This document shows, one piece after another, positions 34,726 to 47,205 of a stretch of 64,000 bases of DNA; the stretch's first letter is position 1, and every line of letters begins with the position of its first letter. The notes beneath the pieces were generated by a model. That model was given only the letters and a program-made list of their open reading frames with translations, was not told the DNA's origin and ran no database searches. This DNA comes from Cycas panzhihuaensis (lineage: Eukaryota > Cycadophyta), in assembly GCA_023213395.1 (NCBI GenBank), contig CM041465.1, positions 83,645,741-83,709,740 of the forward strand, read 5' to 3'. The position numbers were made by a program, and so were the translations under genes.

Positions 34726-35861
34726 TCACCATATCATTTTAATTCAAGCAGAATGTTAACTGATATTAAAAGGCAAAGGAAATTAAGATTTGTGGTACAA
34801 TAGAGTTAAAAATATTGTAAAGTATGAAGGCCTTTGAAGAGGCCACTTATAACCTACACCCATCATACATGTAATAGCTACAACACCTACTTTCGGTGGA
34901 ACTATTCCAACAACTCCTATAAATACCACAGCTAAATTATAATGGGAGATAGATGATGAAAAGATTTGTGTAGGAATTTTGTTGGTTACTAATCACTCCT
35001 TGTATAACTTAATTAATGAAGAGCAATATGATATATCCTAGAAGGTCCTTGAAGTTCTCAATAAGAACTTTGATAGCAAGTCAAACTTAGAATTTGTTCA
35101 TCTTGTTATGAAAATGAATAAATTAAAAATGCAAAAAGAGACAAGCTCATGAGATAATAAATCTCCTTTGACCAATAAAATAGGCAATTGATAAAGATTT
35201 TAAGACCCAATGTATCACTTGGGCATTCTTGATCTAATCATGTCTACATGTTCCTAATTATAAAAATTTGCTTAGAAGTCTTTAATCTACTAGAATATTA
35301 AAGACACTCGACTTCGAAGCACTTGCCGAAAAGTTTATAGAATTTGACAAGACCTTTGATACCAACTTTGTAGCTTATGACTCTCTTTCAGACGTAACCT
35401 TTGAGGTGGAAGAAGAAGCTTACTATATAAAAAATTAAGGTCCCTTTTATGGCAGAGGAAATAATTGAGCAAGAGGAAGAGGAAGAGGAAGAAACATAGA
35501 AAATCATCCACAAGTTCAACTAAACTCTCAGTCACAACCTCGATAGTCTCAAGGCCAAGGGCTACCTCAACAAAGATTAAGACAGTCAGGCTAAACCAGT
35601 ACCTCTTTAGGGACTAATAATCAAACTATTATATGTTATCAATTTAACCATAAAGGACACTTTACAAAAGACTACAAAATTACCACTTATATGTTGGCCA
35701 AGTTCCAACTAAAACATGGAGCTCACAATGTTGAAGAAACTTGTGAAGAATCCTTTAGTGGTGGAGGTTTTGTATAAGCACGCTTTCAAAGAATTGAGGG
35801 ATCTTTAGTATCAAATTCCATTGACCAACCACAAAGATACTTTGAAGCTCGATGTGGATAT
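34726..35861 (+). pseudogene. COP-A gag
   Basis: Equivalent to COP-B gag (38016 on). The start codon is lost (ATG to ATA at about 34726). Blocks such as NKLKMQK, LEFVHLVMKMNK and FIEFDKTFDTNFVA can be followed through several frames. Zinc knuckle at about 35634-35675: first Cys kept, second Cys read as Phe, His kept, fourth position Tyr (codon 35673-35675). It is cut at 35861 by COP-B, within the segment that in COP-B reads FEAQCGY. Confidence 0.82.
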
Positions 35862-36173
35862 TGAAAGAGGTTAATGTATCAAGGTTATTTGTGTAGATTA
35901 ATTATGTGACCTTAGGATATATTATTAGCATTAATCTCTTAATGAAATGTACTTTATGTGCATTTAGATGTAATTTTAGGTTCATGTCATTAGGCGGGAA
36001 AATCCTAACCCTAATGCTCACCCTCAATAATAAAAAGAAAAATCTCAAGGAGGGAGTCATTATTCATTCTCACCTCTAAGCTTGCTCTCATATCTTGTTT
36101 CATCTTCTTTTTTATTCTCCATTGCCATTGTGTGTATGTGAGTGATTTATCTCCTAGATCCATCCTTCCTTCA
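35862..36173 (+). repeat. COP-B 5' LTR
   Basis: TGAAAGAGG ... CCTTCA, 312 bp, followed after two bases by the PBS. Confidence 0.95.
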
Positions 36174-36175
36174 TG

Positions 36176-36187
36176 TGGTATTAGAGC
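36176..36187 (+). other. COP-B primer binding site
   Basis: TGGTATTAGAGC, one transition away from the initiator tRNA-Met complement, with a TG spacer after the LTR. Confidence 0.9.
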
Positions 36188-38015
36188 TAGAAAGGGATCT
36201 ATTCACTCCATTCCACTTGCATGGAGTCATTTTGCCTCTCCTTCACCTTCAATGTAAAGTATTGAGAGTGCATTCCTTTTTTTTTAACATTTTGAGAGCA
36301 TAAAATTATAGTATTTTGTATGTTTCTACTTTTTACATGTGTGAAGAAATTCATAGGTGAAGAATATAGGTTTTTGAAGCCATTCAGCTGCCGGAACAGT
36401 CCTAAGAGCATTAAAGGCCCAAATTTTCATAAAAATTCAACCATCTCAGAATTTGATAAAATTTGGTGTGCAAGGTTGCCTTCACTAGGGGATCATTTTT
36501 GTCTTATAGAGAAATATCAGATTCATCCTAAAACAGAAAGTTTTAGCTATGATAAAAGGGTAAATTTTATGGATCAGTGATTTGAAACACTTTTCCTATT
36601 AAAATCCTTCCATTATATGCTGAAGATCTAAACTTTTTATTAAGGTATCTATTACATTTATGTCTTAAGATAATTTTAAGACAAATATCATCAAATTTCA
36701 TCCACCTATTAGTGAGATCTATGCAGTTTTCTCATGGTTGCTGATTTTGCCTACTTAACCCCACAAAGGACCTTGTAAGGGCATTTCGGGCACTTTTTTG
36801 GAAGATTTTGAAGATGGTGAAGAAGGGAAAGTTAATGTACATGTAAAAATGTAAATTTTAAAATATTGAAGTCCAGATTCTGAGATAGTTGATCTGGCAT
36901 GCTTTTTGTTTTAGTGTTTTTTTGGGTAGAAAAGTTTTTGTGGCTTTTATGAAATATGACTTTATAAATCTATTAGAAACAACATTCTGAACACTTTTTC
37001 CTTCTGTCATAAATTCAGATTTCATCATTTAGGCCTTCATATTTGTACTTTCTAAAAATTGCCCATTTATAATTATTTCATTGTGGCTTTTGTATTAAAA
37101 CTTCTAAAATCATATTTGGAAACATTGTACTAAAGCAAGGGAAACCTTGGATCAGAAGCAACATCTGGTTCCCCTACTAAATCTAGCATGCTTTTCTATT
37201 TGCACACATAGCATAAAGCATCACAAAAGCAGCAACAACAATAAAGCAAGCAAGCACATTTGGTAAGTTTCTATTTCAGTTTTCAGTTATATAGAAACAT
37301 CTTATACTATTCCTAAAAGGAATCTCATCCATACGATCTATACCGCCAGTTCTTGACTTATGCGCACAATCGCCTTGGTTGAAATAGACCAAGGTTGGCC
37401 AAAGTCCAGGCCTTAAGGGAGGTGTGAGTTTCATACTAGGTCTAGTCTTAACCAAAATAGTGGTGGAGGGACAGGTTAGCTATACCTACGGCCTCTAATC
37501 AAGGATAATCCTGATGATCACCTAGAAAAACTAAAAACCTTAATGCAAGATTAAAATTAACCTGGTCCAATATCCATCATAGCTGTGGGATATGCAGTAC
37601 TGTTTGACTCTTCAGAGGAGGTATAAAGCTGCTCATTGGTGAAATGGGTGAGGACTAGGAGTACCTGGGCTCTACTGTGACTTGGATTTCATCACCAAGC
37701 GCAGATGTAGGTATCGCAGGTGAAGGTCCTAATCGTATACTAGAAGCCTTAGGCATCGAAAGCTCACCTACATTTGGACATAAGTGAGAGGTTAGTGGCA
37801 TGACACGTCACCACTCTTTGCCAGCTCTACATTAGGCCTTATTCTTACATCATTACTTATATTCATTTTTTTTTATATAATTGTTGAAAAATAGTTAATC
37901 ATTGCTTACTTCTCATCATAATAATCATTTCTACATCCCTGTTGTGCCATGCGTATTAGCCATATGTGTCAGTGGCACATACTTCTATCATCTCTTCTAC
38001 TTCATCATCATTACC
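36188..38015 (+). other. COP-B leader
   Basis: 1.83 kb without a credible ORF between PBS and gag. It aligns with the COP-A leader. The conservation across copies suggests that the long leader belongs to the element, perhaps with packaging signals, which is inference. Confidence 0.8.
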
Positions 38016-39210
38016 ATGTCATCTCAATTTAAGCAAAATATGAACTGCATATTGAAAGGCAAAGAAAATTGGGATATATGGTACACTAGAATTAAAAATA
38101 TTGCAAAGTATGAAGGCCTTTGGAGAGCTCGCTTGCAGCCTACACCCAACACACCAGCAATGGCTACAACATCTACTTCGAGTGGATCTGCTCCAATAAC
38201 TCCTACAGATGCTACAACTAAACTACAACGGGAGATAGATGATAAAAAGATTCATACAGGAATTTTGTTAGTCATTGATCACTCGTTGTATAACTTGATA
38301 AACGAAGAGGAACATGATACAGCCTGGAAGGTCCTAGAAGTTCTTAGAAAGAACTTTAATATAAAGTTAGATTTAGAATTTATTCATCTTGTTTTGAAAA
38401 TGAACAAATTAAAAATGCAGAAGGGACGAGCTCATGAGATAATAAATCTCCTTCGACCAATCAAACAGGCAATTGATAAAGACTTTAAGACCCAATGCAT
38501 CACTTGGGTATTTTTGATCTAGCCATGTTTACATGTCCCTAATTATAAAAACTTGCTTGGAAGTCTTCAATCTAGTGGAACATTGAAGACACTCAACTTC
38601 GAAGAACTTGCCGAGAAGTTCATAGAATTTGACAAGACCTTTGATACAAACTTTGTAGCCTCTAACTCTCTTCCAGATGTAGCCTTTGAGGTAGAAGAAT
38701 AAGTTTGTTATACAAAAAATCAAGGTCCCTCTTGTGGCAGAGGAAATAACCGAGCAAGAGGAAGGGGAAGAAATATGGGAAATCATCCACAAGGTCAATC
38801 AAACCCTTAATCACAACCTCGATAGTTTCAAGGCCAAGGGCCACCTCAACAAAGAGCAAGACAGTCAGGTTAAACTAGTACTTCTTTAGGGACCGGTAAT
38901 CAAACTATTATGTGTGATTGGTGTAACCATAAAGGACACTTAGCAAAAGATTACAAAACTCTCACTTATAAGTTGGCCAAGTTCCAACCAAAACATGGAG
39001 CTCACAATGTTGAAGAAACTTGTGAAGAATCCTTTAGTGGTACAGGTTTTATACAAATGCATATTCAAAGAATTAAGGGATCTTCAACATCAACTACTAT
39101 TGACCAACCAAAGAGATACTTTGAAGCTCAGTGTGGATATATCACTTGTGAATTCCCTTTACCAATACCAAGCCATATTGGAATTGCCAATAGTGTGGCT
39201 TCAATCGATG
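38016..39210 (+). pseudogene. COP-B gag
   Basis: The start ATG 38016 (SSQFKQNMNC) is preferred to the upstream ATG 37902 because relatives begin there. The UBN2/gag domain includes LKGKENWDIWYTRIKNI, WKVLEVLRKNF and MNKLKMQKG. A TAG at 38520-38522 and later stops break it. An Arg/Gly-rich stretch (38740-38880) precedes the zinc knuckle CDWCNHKGHLAKD-Y at 38913-38954, where the last metal ligand is Tyr instead of Cys. The frame then continues to protease without a stop for over 100 codons. Confidence 0.88.
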
Positions 39211-41100
39211 GACAGTGGATTATAGACACAGGAGCAACTCAATATATAACATGCAATCGCAGTCTATATCAAACATTTGACTCAAATATTCATGTAGTTG
39301 TTCACATGGCCGATAAATCATAGCAACCTATTGAAGGAATTGGCAACATTCACCTGAAACTCCTTGGCTTAGAAGATTTTACATTGCTTGATGTCTTATA
39401 TATACCCAATCTCAAACAAAACCTACTCTCTTTATCGACACTTATTTCTCCTGGATTTAATCTGAGTGTAACTACAAATAACCAGACTCTTAAGGTCATT
39501 CACCCTCCAACTAATCAGGTAGTTTTGACTGGACATCTCTCTAGCAAACTCTTTCGACTGAATGGCTCTCCATCTTCTGAAGCCCATTGTGCCCAAAGCT
39601 CTTGTGTCGATGAAGAATTTGTATTTAATTCCATCTTGACCCATCTAACGTTGTCACTAGAAGCTCTTTGGCATGCTCGTATGGGCCATGTTCACATTGA
39701 TAGACTTAGAGATCTTTTTAACACTCTTCCAAACCTTCCAAAGTTTTTCTTTAAGCCCTTTAAATGTGAAGCTTATATCATTGCCAAATCTTATCGATAA
39801 CCCTTTCCTAAAAGTTAGTAGAAATCAAGCCATCCATTACAATTAGTACACTCTAATTTTGTGTAGGCCAATACCCATTCCTTCACTGAAGGGCAAGCTA
39901 TATTACATCTCTTTCATTGATGATTTTACTAGAAAAGTATGGGTAGCTTTTCTACACAAGAAAGATGAAGCATTCCGTATATTTAAGGAATTTAAAGCCA
40001 TCACTGAAAAAGAGTCAGGTTATCAACTCAAATGTCTTCGAACTAATAATGGTGGCGAATATACCTCATATGAGTTTGAAAGCTACCTTTGAGACAATGG
40101 CATCAAGCATCAAACAATAGTAGCAGGTACCCATAACAAAATAGAGTTGCTGAGCGCATGAACAGGACAATCATAAACATGGCTTGTACTATGTTAATTT
40201 ATAAAAATGTACCTACCTATCTATGGGTTGAAGCAATCTAGACAGCCATTTATTATATCAATGTTATTAGCCCATCAAAGGAAGTACAATCACCTAATGA
40301 AAAGTGGTTAGGACAAGCCCCCATTGTTCACTACTTTAGAATTTTTGGCTCTACATGCTATGCCCATATTTTGGATATAGATAGAAATAAACTCCAGCCA
40401 AGGGCACTTAAAGGCATCTTTGTTGGATACCCTATGGATAAAAAAGGGTATAAGTTCTTCATACCTTCACAACGGAAAATCATCATTACCAGAGATGTCA
40501 TTTTTGCGGAGACAAAGGATCAATTACTTAAATTAGACTCCATAGTACCCTCACACCGCTACAATAATGTTATCAAGTATGATGTTCAAATTCCAAAATT
40601 TGGGGGGGGGGTGACAGACATAAATTACTCTAAATGTTGGAAGTTGACAATAGAGCCTTGAAGGATACAAGTTAAGACTCTGAACCAATGAGTGCACATC
40701 CAGCACCATCTTTTGAAGATAGTAGAGTTGACAAAGGCAAAGCCATTATAGAAGAACCATCCTCTCCACCTTCAATTGACAAAGGCAAAACTGTGGGAGA
40801 AGGACCATCTTCCTCAGGCACATCAACATCCTCCTCACAAAATAATCATTTTAATGAACATGATGAGAACCAAGAAGTTGGGGAAACGAGGATATCATTC
40901 CCAACTCGAGGATCTCGAGAAGCCTGCTAGCTCAATAAGGACATATGACCAGATGAGGTAGGCAAAGCTGGCACTTGAAGTGCCCATAGAGCAAGGATGC
41001 AGGAATCATTATATACTGAGGTTGAACCAACAGAATTGCACCTTACTCTTAATGAAGAGCTCTTAATGTACCAAGAAGCTGTAAAGCATGCAGCTTAGAG
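39211..41100 (+). pseudogene. COP-B protease, pre-integrase domain and integrase
   Basis: Protease: WIIDTGATQYI at about 39219-39251 (DTGA active site). The GAG_pre-integrase region (LDVLYIPNLKQNLLSLSTL near 39384, and ALWHARMGHVHIDRLRDL near 39662) is followed by a stop at 39798. Integrase core from 39859: SFIDDFTRKVWV holds the first Asp; LRTNNGGEY at 40036-40062 has Asn at codon 40045-40047 where the second catalytic Asp is expected; VAERMNRT near 40150 keeps the Glu after a frameshift. PRALKGIFVGYP at about 40398-40433 is the usual integrase C-terminal block. A Ser-rich linker follows (40688-40930). Confidence 0.88.
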
Positions 41101-42523
41101 AAATGCTATGAATGAAGAGTACCAATCTCTTATCAAGAACGGTACATGGGAGCTCATTGATCTACCACTTAGCAGAAAGGTAGTTCAAAATAAATGGGTG
41201 TTCAAAATAAATATAGATCAGACGGCACCCTTGAAAAACACAAGGCAATGTTAGTAGCTAAAGGATTTACATAAAGAGAAGGCATCGACTACATTGAAGT
41301 CTTTGCACCTATAACCAGGTGGCCTACAATTAGAACTCTTGTGGCCTTGACTGCTTAACAGGGTTGGAAAATCCACCAACTCGATATTAAGACCGTGTTT
41401 CTCAATGGAGATATTGAAGAAGAAATTTACATGGCTTAGCCAGAAGGATATGAGATCAAAGGTCAAGAGCATAAGGTTTGCAGGCTCAGAATATCCTTGT
41501 ATGGCCTTAAACAAGCCCCTCGCGCTTGGTTTTCCAAGTTATCTAAAAGGATGAGGTAACTTGGATATGAGATTTGTGACTATCAAGATATTGATACAAC
41601 ATTGTTCATCAAGTTCCATAAAGATAAAGTCACTTATCTTATAATCTTTGTGGATGACATGCTAGTAACTGGTAATAGTGAACAGGCAATAAGCCAGCTG
41701 AAAAAGGACATTGGCAAAATGTTCAGATTGTATGACCTCAGTTTGATGAAATATTACTTGGGAATTAAAGTAACACAAAAGAATGAAAAAAATTTCCTCT
41801 CCCAAGAAAAATACATCAATGATCTTTTAACCAAGTTTTAGTTAGAAGATGCTCAACCAGTGATGTTACCTATGGATCCTAACACCAAACTCTTAGTTAA
41901 AGGTGACACTAGGGAGATAGACGCAACACTCTATAGGAAACTTGTAGGTAGTCTCATCTACACTACCAATATAAGGCCAGATATTATACACTCTATTAGT
42001 ATTCTTGCTCGTTACATGATAAATCCTAAGCAGAATCATTGGCAGGCAGCAGTGCGAGTGTTGAGATACCTTAAGACAACCAACAAATATGGTCTATTGT
42101 ATGAACCTAATTCAAACTTCAAGCTTTCTACATACATAGACTTAGACTTTGCAGTTTCTTGGAATAACACCAATATCATGGAGATCTAGATGGTAGAAGA
42201 TAGTTGCAGATTCAACTGCCGAAGCTGAATACATTATTGCTTCTAAGACTAGTAAAGAGGTGATATGGCTAAGAAAATTATTAGAAACATTGAATATCAC
42301 CTAAACAAGTCCTACGAGTCTTCATGTGGATAATCAATCAGCAATCTACATGGAGAAAAATCTTGTATTTTATGATTGTACTAAACACATAAATACGAAA
42401 GTCCACAGGATTAGGGAACTTATTCATGATGGCACAATTCAATTAGATTACTGCCCCATAGCAGATCAAGTGGCTGATATCTTCACCAAACTGCTACAAA
42501 GGGTGAAGTTTAAACAATTCTGA
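41101..42523 (+). pseudogene. COP-B RT and RNase H
   Basis: RT: NGTWELIDLP near 41140, KTVFLNGDIEEEIYM near 41392, [12 protein letters not shown] near 41495, and FVDDML at 41647-41664 with the catalytic Asp pair, then YYLGIKV. After a TAG at 41839-41841 the thumb continues (LLVKGDT, YRKLVGSLIY, RPDI). RNase H: HWQAAVRVLRYLK, YEPNSNF; then 41 bases present in COP-A are missing near 42150, removing the GDKD.RRSTSG block and shifting the frame. The end, DNQSAIYM ... THINTKVHRIRELI-type ... DIFTKLLQRVKF, stops at TGA 42521-42523. Confidence 0.9.
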
Positions 42524-43006
42524 AAATAGCTCAGCCTTAGGGCCTCCATCTTCGATTGATTAAAGAAGATGGCAACAGGATCATCATACTCTATTCTCTT
42601 CGTGAAAACCCCTTGTGGGCATGGAATAATAAGAGTAAGTCTCTGCTCTATCCTCTTTGTGAAAACCCCATGTAGGCACGGAAGGATAAGGGCTGTACTT
42701 GTTTTGGAAAATCAGAACCTATGAAAACCTAAAAGGGCATAGGGGATGGCCAAACAGTATATGGAGACTTAGCAGATTAAGTTACATATTTAAGCTACTT
42801 GGCTATCAGGCTATATCAAAGAGCCACCTTAGCTATTTTGATTTATAAAAGGGGCTATAGATCTTAGAAAGTTTGTGGGTATTTATTCCCCATGAGGGTT
42901 TTTCCACAAAAGTTTCATTTAGAATTTCATTGTAATAATAAGGCTCAAATGAAGACCTCATAGAATAGATTTTCTGAAAATGACCTTCCACCATTAAGGG
43001 GGGGAT
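42524..43006 (+). other. COP-B 3' untranslated region with tandem motif and polypurine tract
   Basis: About 480 non-coding bases. Two copies of a motif GTGAAAACCCC(T/A)TGT.GGCA.GGAA lie at about 42601-42628 and 42659-42684, spaced about 57 bases. The same pair is present in COP-A (46800-46885) and COP-C (56225-56335, minus). The end AAGGGGGGGATT (42996-43007) is the polypurine tract. Confidence 0.8.
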
Positions 43007-43318
43007 TGAAAGAGGTTAATGTATCAAGGTCATTTGTGTAGATTAATTATGTGACCTTAGGATATATTATTAGCATTAGTCTCTTAATGAAATGTACTTT
43101 ATATGTATTTAGATGTAATTTTAGGTTCATGTCATTAGGCGGAAAAATCCTAACCGTAATGCTCACTCTCAATAATAAAAGGAGAAATCTCAAGGAGGAA
43201 GTCATTATTCATTCTCACCTCCAAGCTTGCTCTCATATCTTGTTTCATCTTCTTTTTCATTCTCCATTGCCATTGTGTGCATGTGAGTGATTTATCTCCT
43301 AGATCCATCCTTCCTTCA
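43007..43318 (+). repeat. COP-B 3' LTR
   Basis: 312 bp, TGAAAGAGG to CCTTCA, followed by the GATAT duplication. Confidence 0.95.
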
Positions 43319-44760
43319 GATATATCACTTGTAAATTCCCTTCACCAATGCTAAGCCCTATTAGAATTATAAATAGTGTAGCTTCAATCAATGGACAGTG
43401 GATTATGGACATAGGAGCAACTCAATATATGATATGCAATCAAAGTCTATATCAAATATTTGACTCAAATGTTTAAGGAGTTATTCATATGGCTGATAAA
43501 TCACAACAACCTATAGATGGAATTGATAACTTCTAGGCTTAAGAGATTTTATATTGCTTGATATCCTATACATATCTAATCTCAAACAAAACCTACTTTT
43601 CTTATCCATATTTGTCTTTCATATATTTAATCTAAGTGTAATCACAAATGACTAGACTCTCTAAGTCATTCATCATCCAACTGATCAAGTGGTCCTGACT
43701 GGATATTTTACTAGCAAACTCTTTCAACTAAATACCTCTCCATCTTCTAAAGCCTATTATGCCTAAAGCCCTTGTATTGATGAAGAATTTGCATTTAATA
43801 CCATCCTAACCCACCCAACATTATCACCAGAAGCTCTTTAGCATATTTGCATGGGCTATATTCATATTGATAGACTTAGAGATCTTTGTAACACTCTTTT
43901 AAGTCTTCCAAATTTCTCTTGTAGGCCCTTCAAATGTGAAGCTTATATCATTACCAAATCTCATCAATAATCCTTTCCCAAAAGTTAGTGGAAATCAAGC
44001 CATCCATTACAATTGGCGCACTATGATCTGTGTGGACCAGTGCCCATTTCTTCACCGAAAAATAAGCTATATTACATCTCTTTCATTAATGATTTTCCTA
44101 GGAAAGTATAGATAGCTTTTCTACACAAGAAAGATGAAGCCTTCTGTGTATTTAAAGAATTCAAAGCCCACACTAAAAAAGAGTCAGGTTATCAACTCAA
44201 GTGTCTTCAAAATAATAATGGTAGAGAATATGCCTCACATGAGTTTGAAGGTTGCCTTCGAGATAATGGCATCAAACAATAGTAGCAGGTACTCCATAAT
44301 AAAATAGAGTTGCCAAGTGCATGAATAGGATAATAATGAACATGGCTTGAGCTATGTTAGTATATAAAAATATACCTACCTACCTATGGGCTGAAGCCAT
44401 CTAGACAACTATTTATTATATTAATACTATTAGCCCATCAAAAGAAGGATAATCACCTAATGAAAAGTGGTTAAGACAAGCCCCCATTATTTACTACTTT
44501 AAAATTTTTAGCTCTACATGCTATGCCCATATTCTAGATGTAGATCAAAATAAACTCTAGCCAAGGACACTTAAAGGCATCTTTGTTAGATACCCTATAG
44601 ACAATAAAGAGTATAAGGTCTTTATATCTTCACAATAAAAGATCATTGTTACCAAAGATGCTATTTTTATGGAGACAGAGGATCAATTGCTTAGACTAGA
44701 CTCCAAAATACCCTCATGTAGCTATAATGATGTTATCAAATATGATGTTTAGATTCTAAA
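43319..44760 (+). pseudogene. COP-A protease and integrase
   Basis: The outer element resumes after COP-B. Protease: GQWIMDIGATQYM near 43394-43434, with DTGA changed to DIGA. Pre-integrase residues align with COP-B 39384-39800. Integrase: FPSFINDF-like text with stops near 44090; LQNNNGREY at 44205-44231 again has Asn at the second catalytic position (codon 44214-44216). LKGIFVRYP-type text near 44570 marks the end. Stops are very frequent, most of them TAG or TAA. Confidence 0.85.
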
Positions 44761-46720
44761 ATTTAGGGGGGAAGGGAGGGATAGATATAAATTACTCTAA
44801 ATGTTAGAAGCTAATAATAGAGCCTTAGAGGAGATAAGTTGTGACTCTAAACTAATGAGTGAACATCCAGTACCATCCTTTAAAGATAACAGAGTTGACA
44901 AAGGCAAATCCATTAGAATCATCCTCTTTACCTTCAGTTAACAAAGGTTAAATAGTGGTAGAAGGACCATCTTTCTTAGGCACATCAACATCCTCCTCAT
45001 AAAATGATCATTTTAATGAATAAGATGAGAACCAGGAAGTTGAGGAAATGAGGATCTCATTCCTAACTTGAGGATCTTGTGAAGCCTACCAACTCAATAA
45101 GAATATACAACTATATGAGATGTGTAAAATTTACACTCAAAGTGCCTATAGAGCAAGGATGTAGGAATCATTATGTACTAAGCTTGAACTAGCAGAACTA
45201 CACCTTACTGTTAATGAAGAACCCCTCTTATACTAGGAAGTTGTAAAACATACAGTCTAGAGAAATGTAATGAATAAAAAATACCAATCTCTTATAAAAA
45301 AATGGTACATAAGAGCACATTGATCTACCACTTGGTGCAAAGGTAGTTTAAAATAAATGGGTATTAAAAAATAATTATAGATTAGATGACACCCTTGAAA
45401 AACATAAGGCAAGGTTAGTAGCTAAAGGATTCATATAAAGGGAAGGTATTGACTACACTAAAGTCTTTGCACTTACAACCAAGTGGCCTATAATTAGAAC
45501 TCTTGTGGCCTTGGCTGATCAATAGGGATGAAATGTCCACCAGCTTGATATTAAGACCATATTTCTTAATGGGGATCTTGAAGAAGAAATTTATATAGCT
45601 CAATCAGAAGGATACGAGATCGAAGGTCAAGAGCATAAGGTTGGTAGGCTCAAAAAGTCCTTATATGGCCTTAAATAATCCCCTCATGCTTGGTTTGCTA
45701 AATTATCTAAAAGAAGGAGGCAACTTGGATACAAGGTTTATGACTACTAAGATATTGATGCAATATTATTCATCAAGTGCCAAAAGGACAAAGTCATTTA
45801 CCTTATAATCTTTGTGGATGATATGATAGTAGTGGGTAACAGTGAACATATAATAAGCCAGCTAAAAAAGGACCTTAGTAAAATGTTCAAATTGTCTAAC
45901 CTCAGTTTGATAAAATATTACTTAGAAATTGAACACAAAAGAATGAAAACTTTTTCCTCTCCCAAGAAAAATACATCAATGATCTTCTAACTAAGTTTCA
46001 GTTAGAAGATGCTCGACCATTGGATTTACCTATGGACCCTAATACCAAACTCTCAGGTGAAGGTGACACTATGGAGGCAAATATAATATTCTATAGAAAA
46101 CTTGTAGGCAGTCTCATCTACACTACCAATACAAAGTTAGATATTGCACACTCTATTGGCATTCTTACACGATTTATGAAAAATCCTAAGTAGAATCACT
46201 GGCAGGTTGTAGTTTAAGTGTTAAAATACCTAAAGACAACTAATGAATTTGGTCTATTATATAAACCTAATTATGAATTTAACCTTTATGTATACAGAGA
46301 CTCAGACTTTATAGGAGATAAAGATACAAGAAGATCTACATCTAGGTATGTAACGTTTCTTAGAATAGCACTAATATCATGAAGATCTAGATGATAGAAG
46401 ATAGTTGTTAATTTAATTATCGAAGCTAAATACATTGTTGCTTCTGAGACCAACAAGGAGGTGATATGACTTAGAAAATTATCGGAAACATTGAACATCA
46501 CCCAAACAAGTCCTACTAGCCTTCATGTAGAAAATTAATTAGTAATCCACATGGTAAAAAATCTTGTATTTTATGATCGTACAAAATACATAAGTACGAA
46601 AGTCCACATAAATAGAGAACTTGTTTATGATGGTATAATTCAACTAGAATACTACCCCATAATAGATCAAATGGTCGATATCTTCACCAAACTACTGTAA
46701 AAGGTGAAGTTTGAATGATT
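44761..46720 (+). pseudogene. COP-A RT and RNase H
   Basis: RT blocks follow COP-B in order: KTIFLNGDLEEEIYI near 45560, LYGLK near 45660, FVDDMIVVGN near 45811-45840 (catalytic Asp pair kept). RNase H from about 46190 contains the GDKDTRRSTS block that COP-B has lost (46315-46345), EAKYIVA-type text near 46420, and DIFTKLL at about 46678. Many stops. Confidence 0.85.
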
Positions 46721-47205
46721 TTGAAGGTAGCTCGGCCTTAGGGCCTCTATCTTTGACTGATTAAAGAATATGGCAATAAGATTATCATACTCTATTCTAT
46801 TTGTGAAAACCCCTTGTAGGTGTGGAAGAATAAGAGTAAGTCTTTGCTCTATCCTATTTGTAAAAACCCTATGTGGGTATAAAAGGATAAGGGTTATACT
46901 AGTTTTAGAAATTTAAAACCTATGAAAACCTGAAAGGGCATAGGGGATGACCAAGTGATATATAGAGACTCAGTAGATTAAGCTGTATGTTTAAGTTATT
47001 TGGCTATCAAGCTACATCAAAGAGCCACCTTAGCTATTTTGATTTATATAAGGGGATATAGATCTTAGAAAGTTTATGGGTTTTTATTCTCCATGGGTTT
47101 TCTCACAAAAGTATGATTTAAAATTTCATTATAATAATAAGGCTTAAATAAAGACCTCATAGAATAGATTTTCTCAAAATGACCTTCCACCATTAAGAGA
47201 GTGAT
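46721..47205 (+). other. COP-A 3' untranslated region
   Basis: It aligns with 42524-43006, including the paired TGAAAACCCC/TAAAAACCCT motif and a weakened polypurine stretch (TTAAGAGAGTGAT) before the LTR. Confidence 0.8.

Larger units (their letters stand above)
35862..43318 (+). mobile_element. Ty1/copia element COP-B nested in COP-A
   Basis: A 7.46-kb copia element with two 312-bp LTRs and an exact 5-bp duplication GATAT (35857-35861 and 43319-43323). The flanks join the two halves of COP-A in the middle of gag, so this is an insertion into a relative on the same strand. The LTRs differ at about 13 positions, all but one transitions. Coding parts are the best kept of the copia copies but still contain stops. 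Confidence 0.95.

Noticed and set aside
37902-38015. Upstream ATG for COP-B gag giving 38 extra residues
   Set aside because: The extra residues are hydrophobic and not shared with relatives. ATG 38016 matches the family start.
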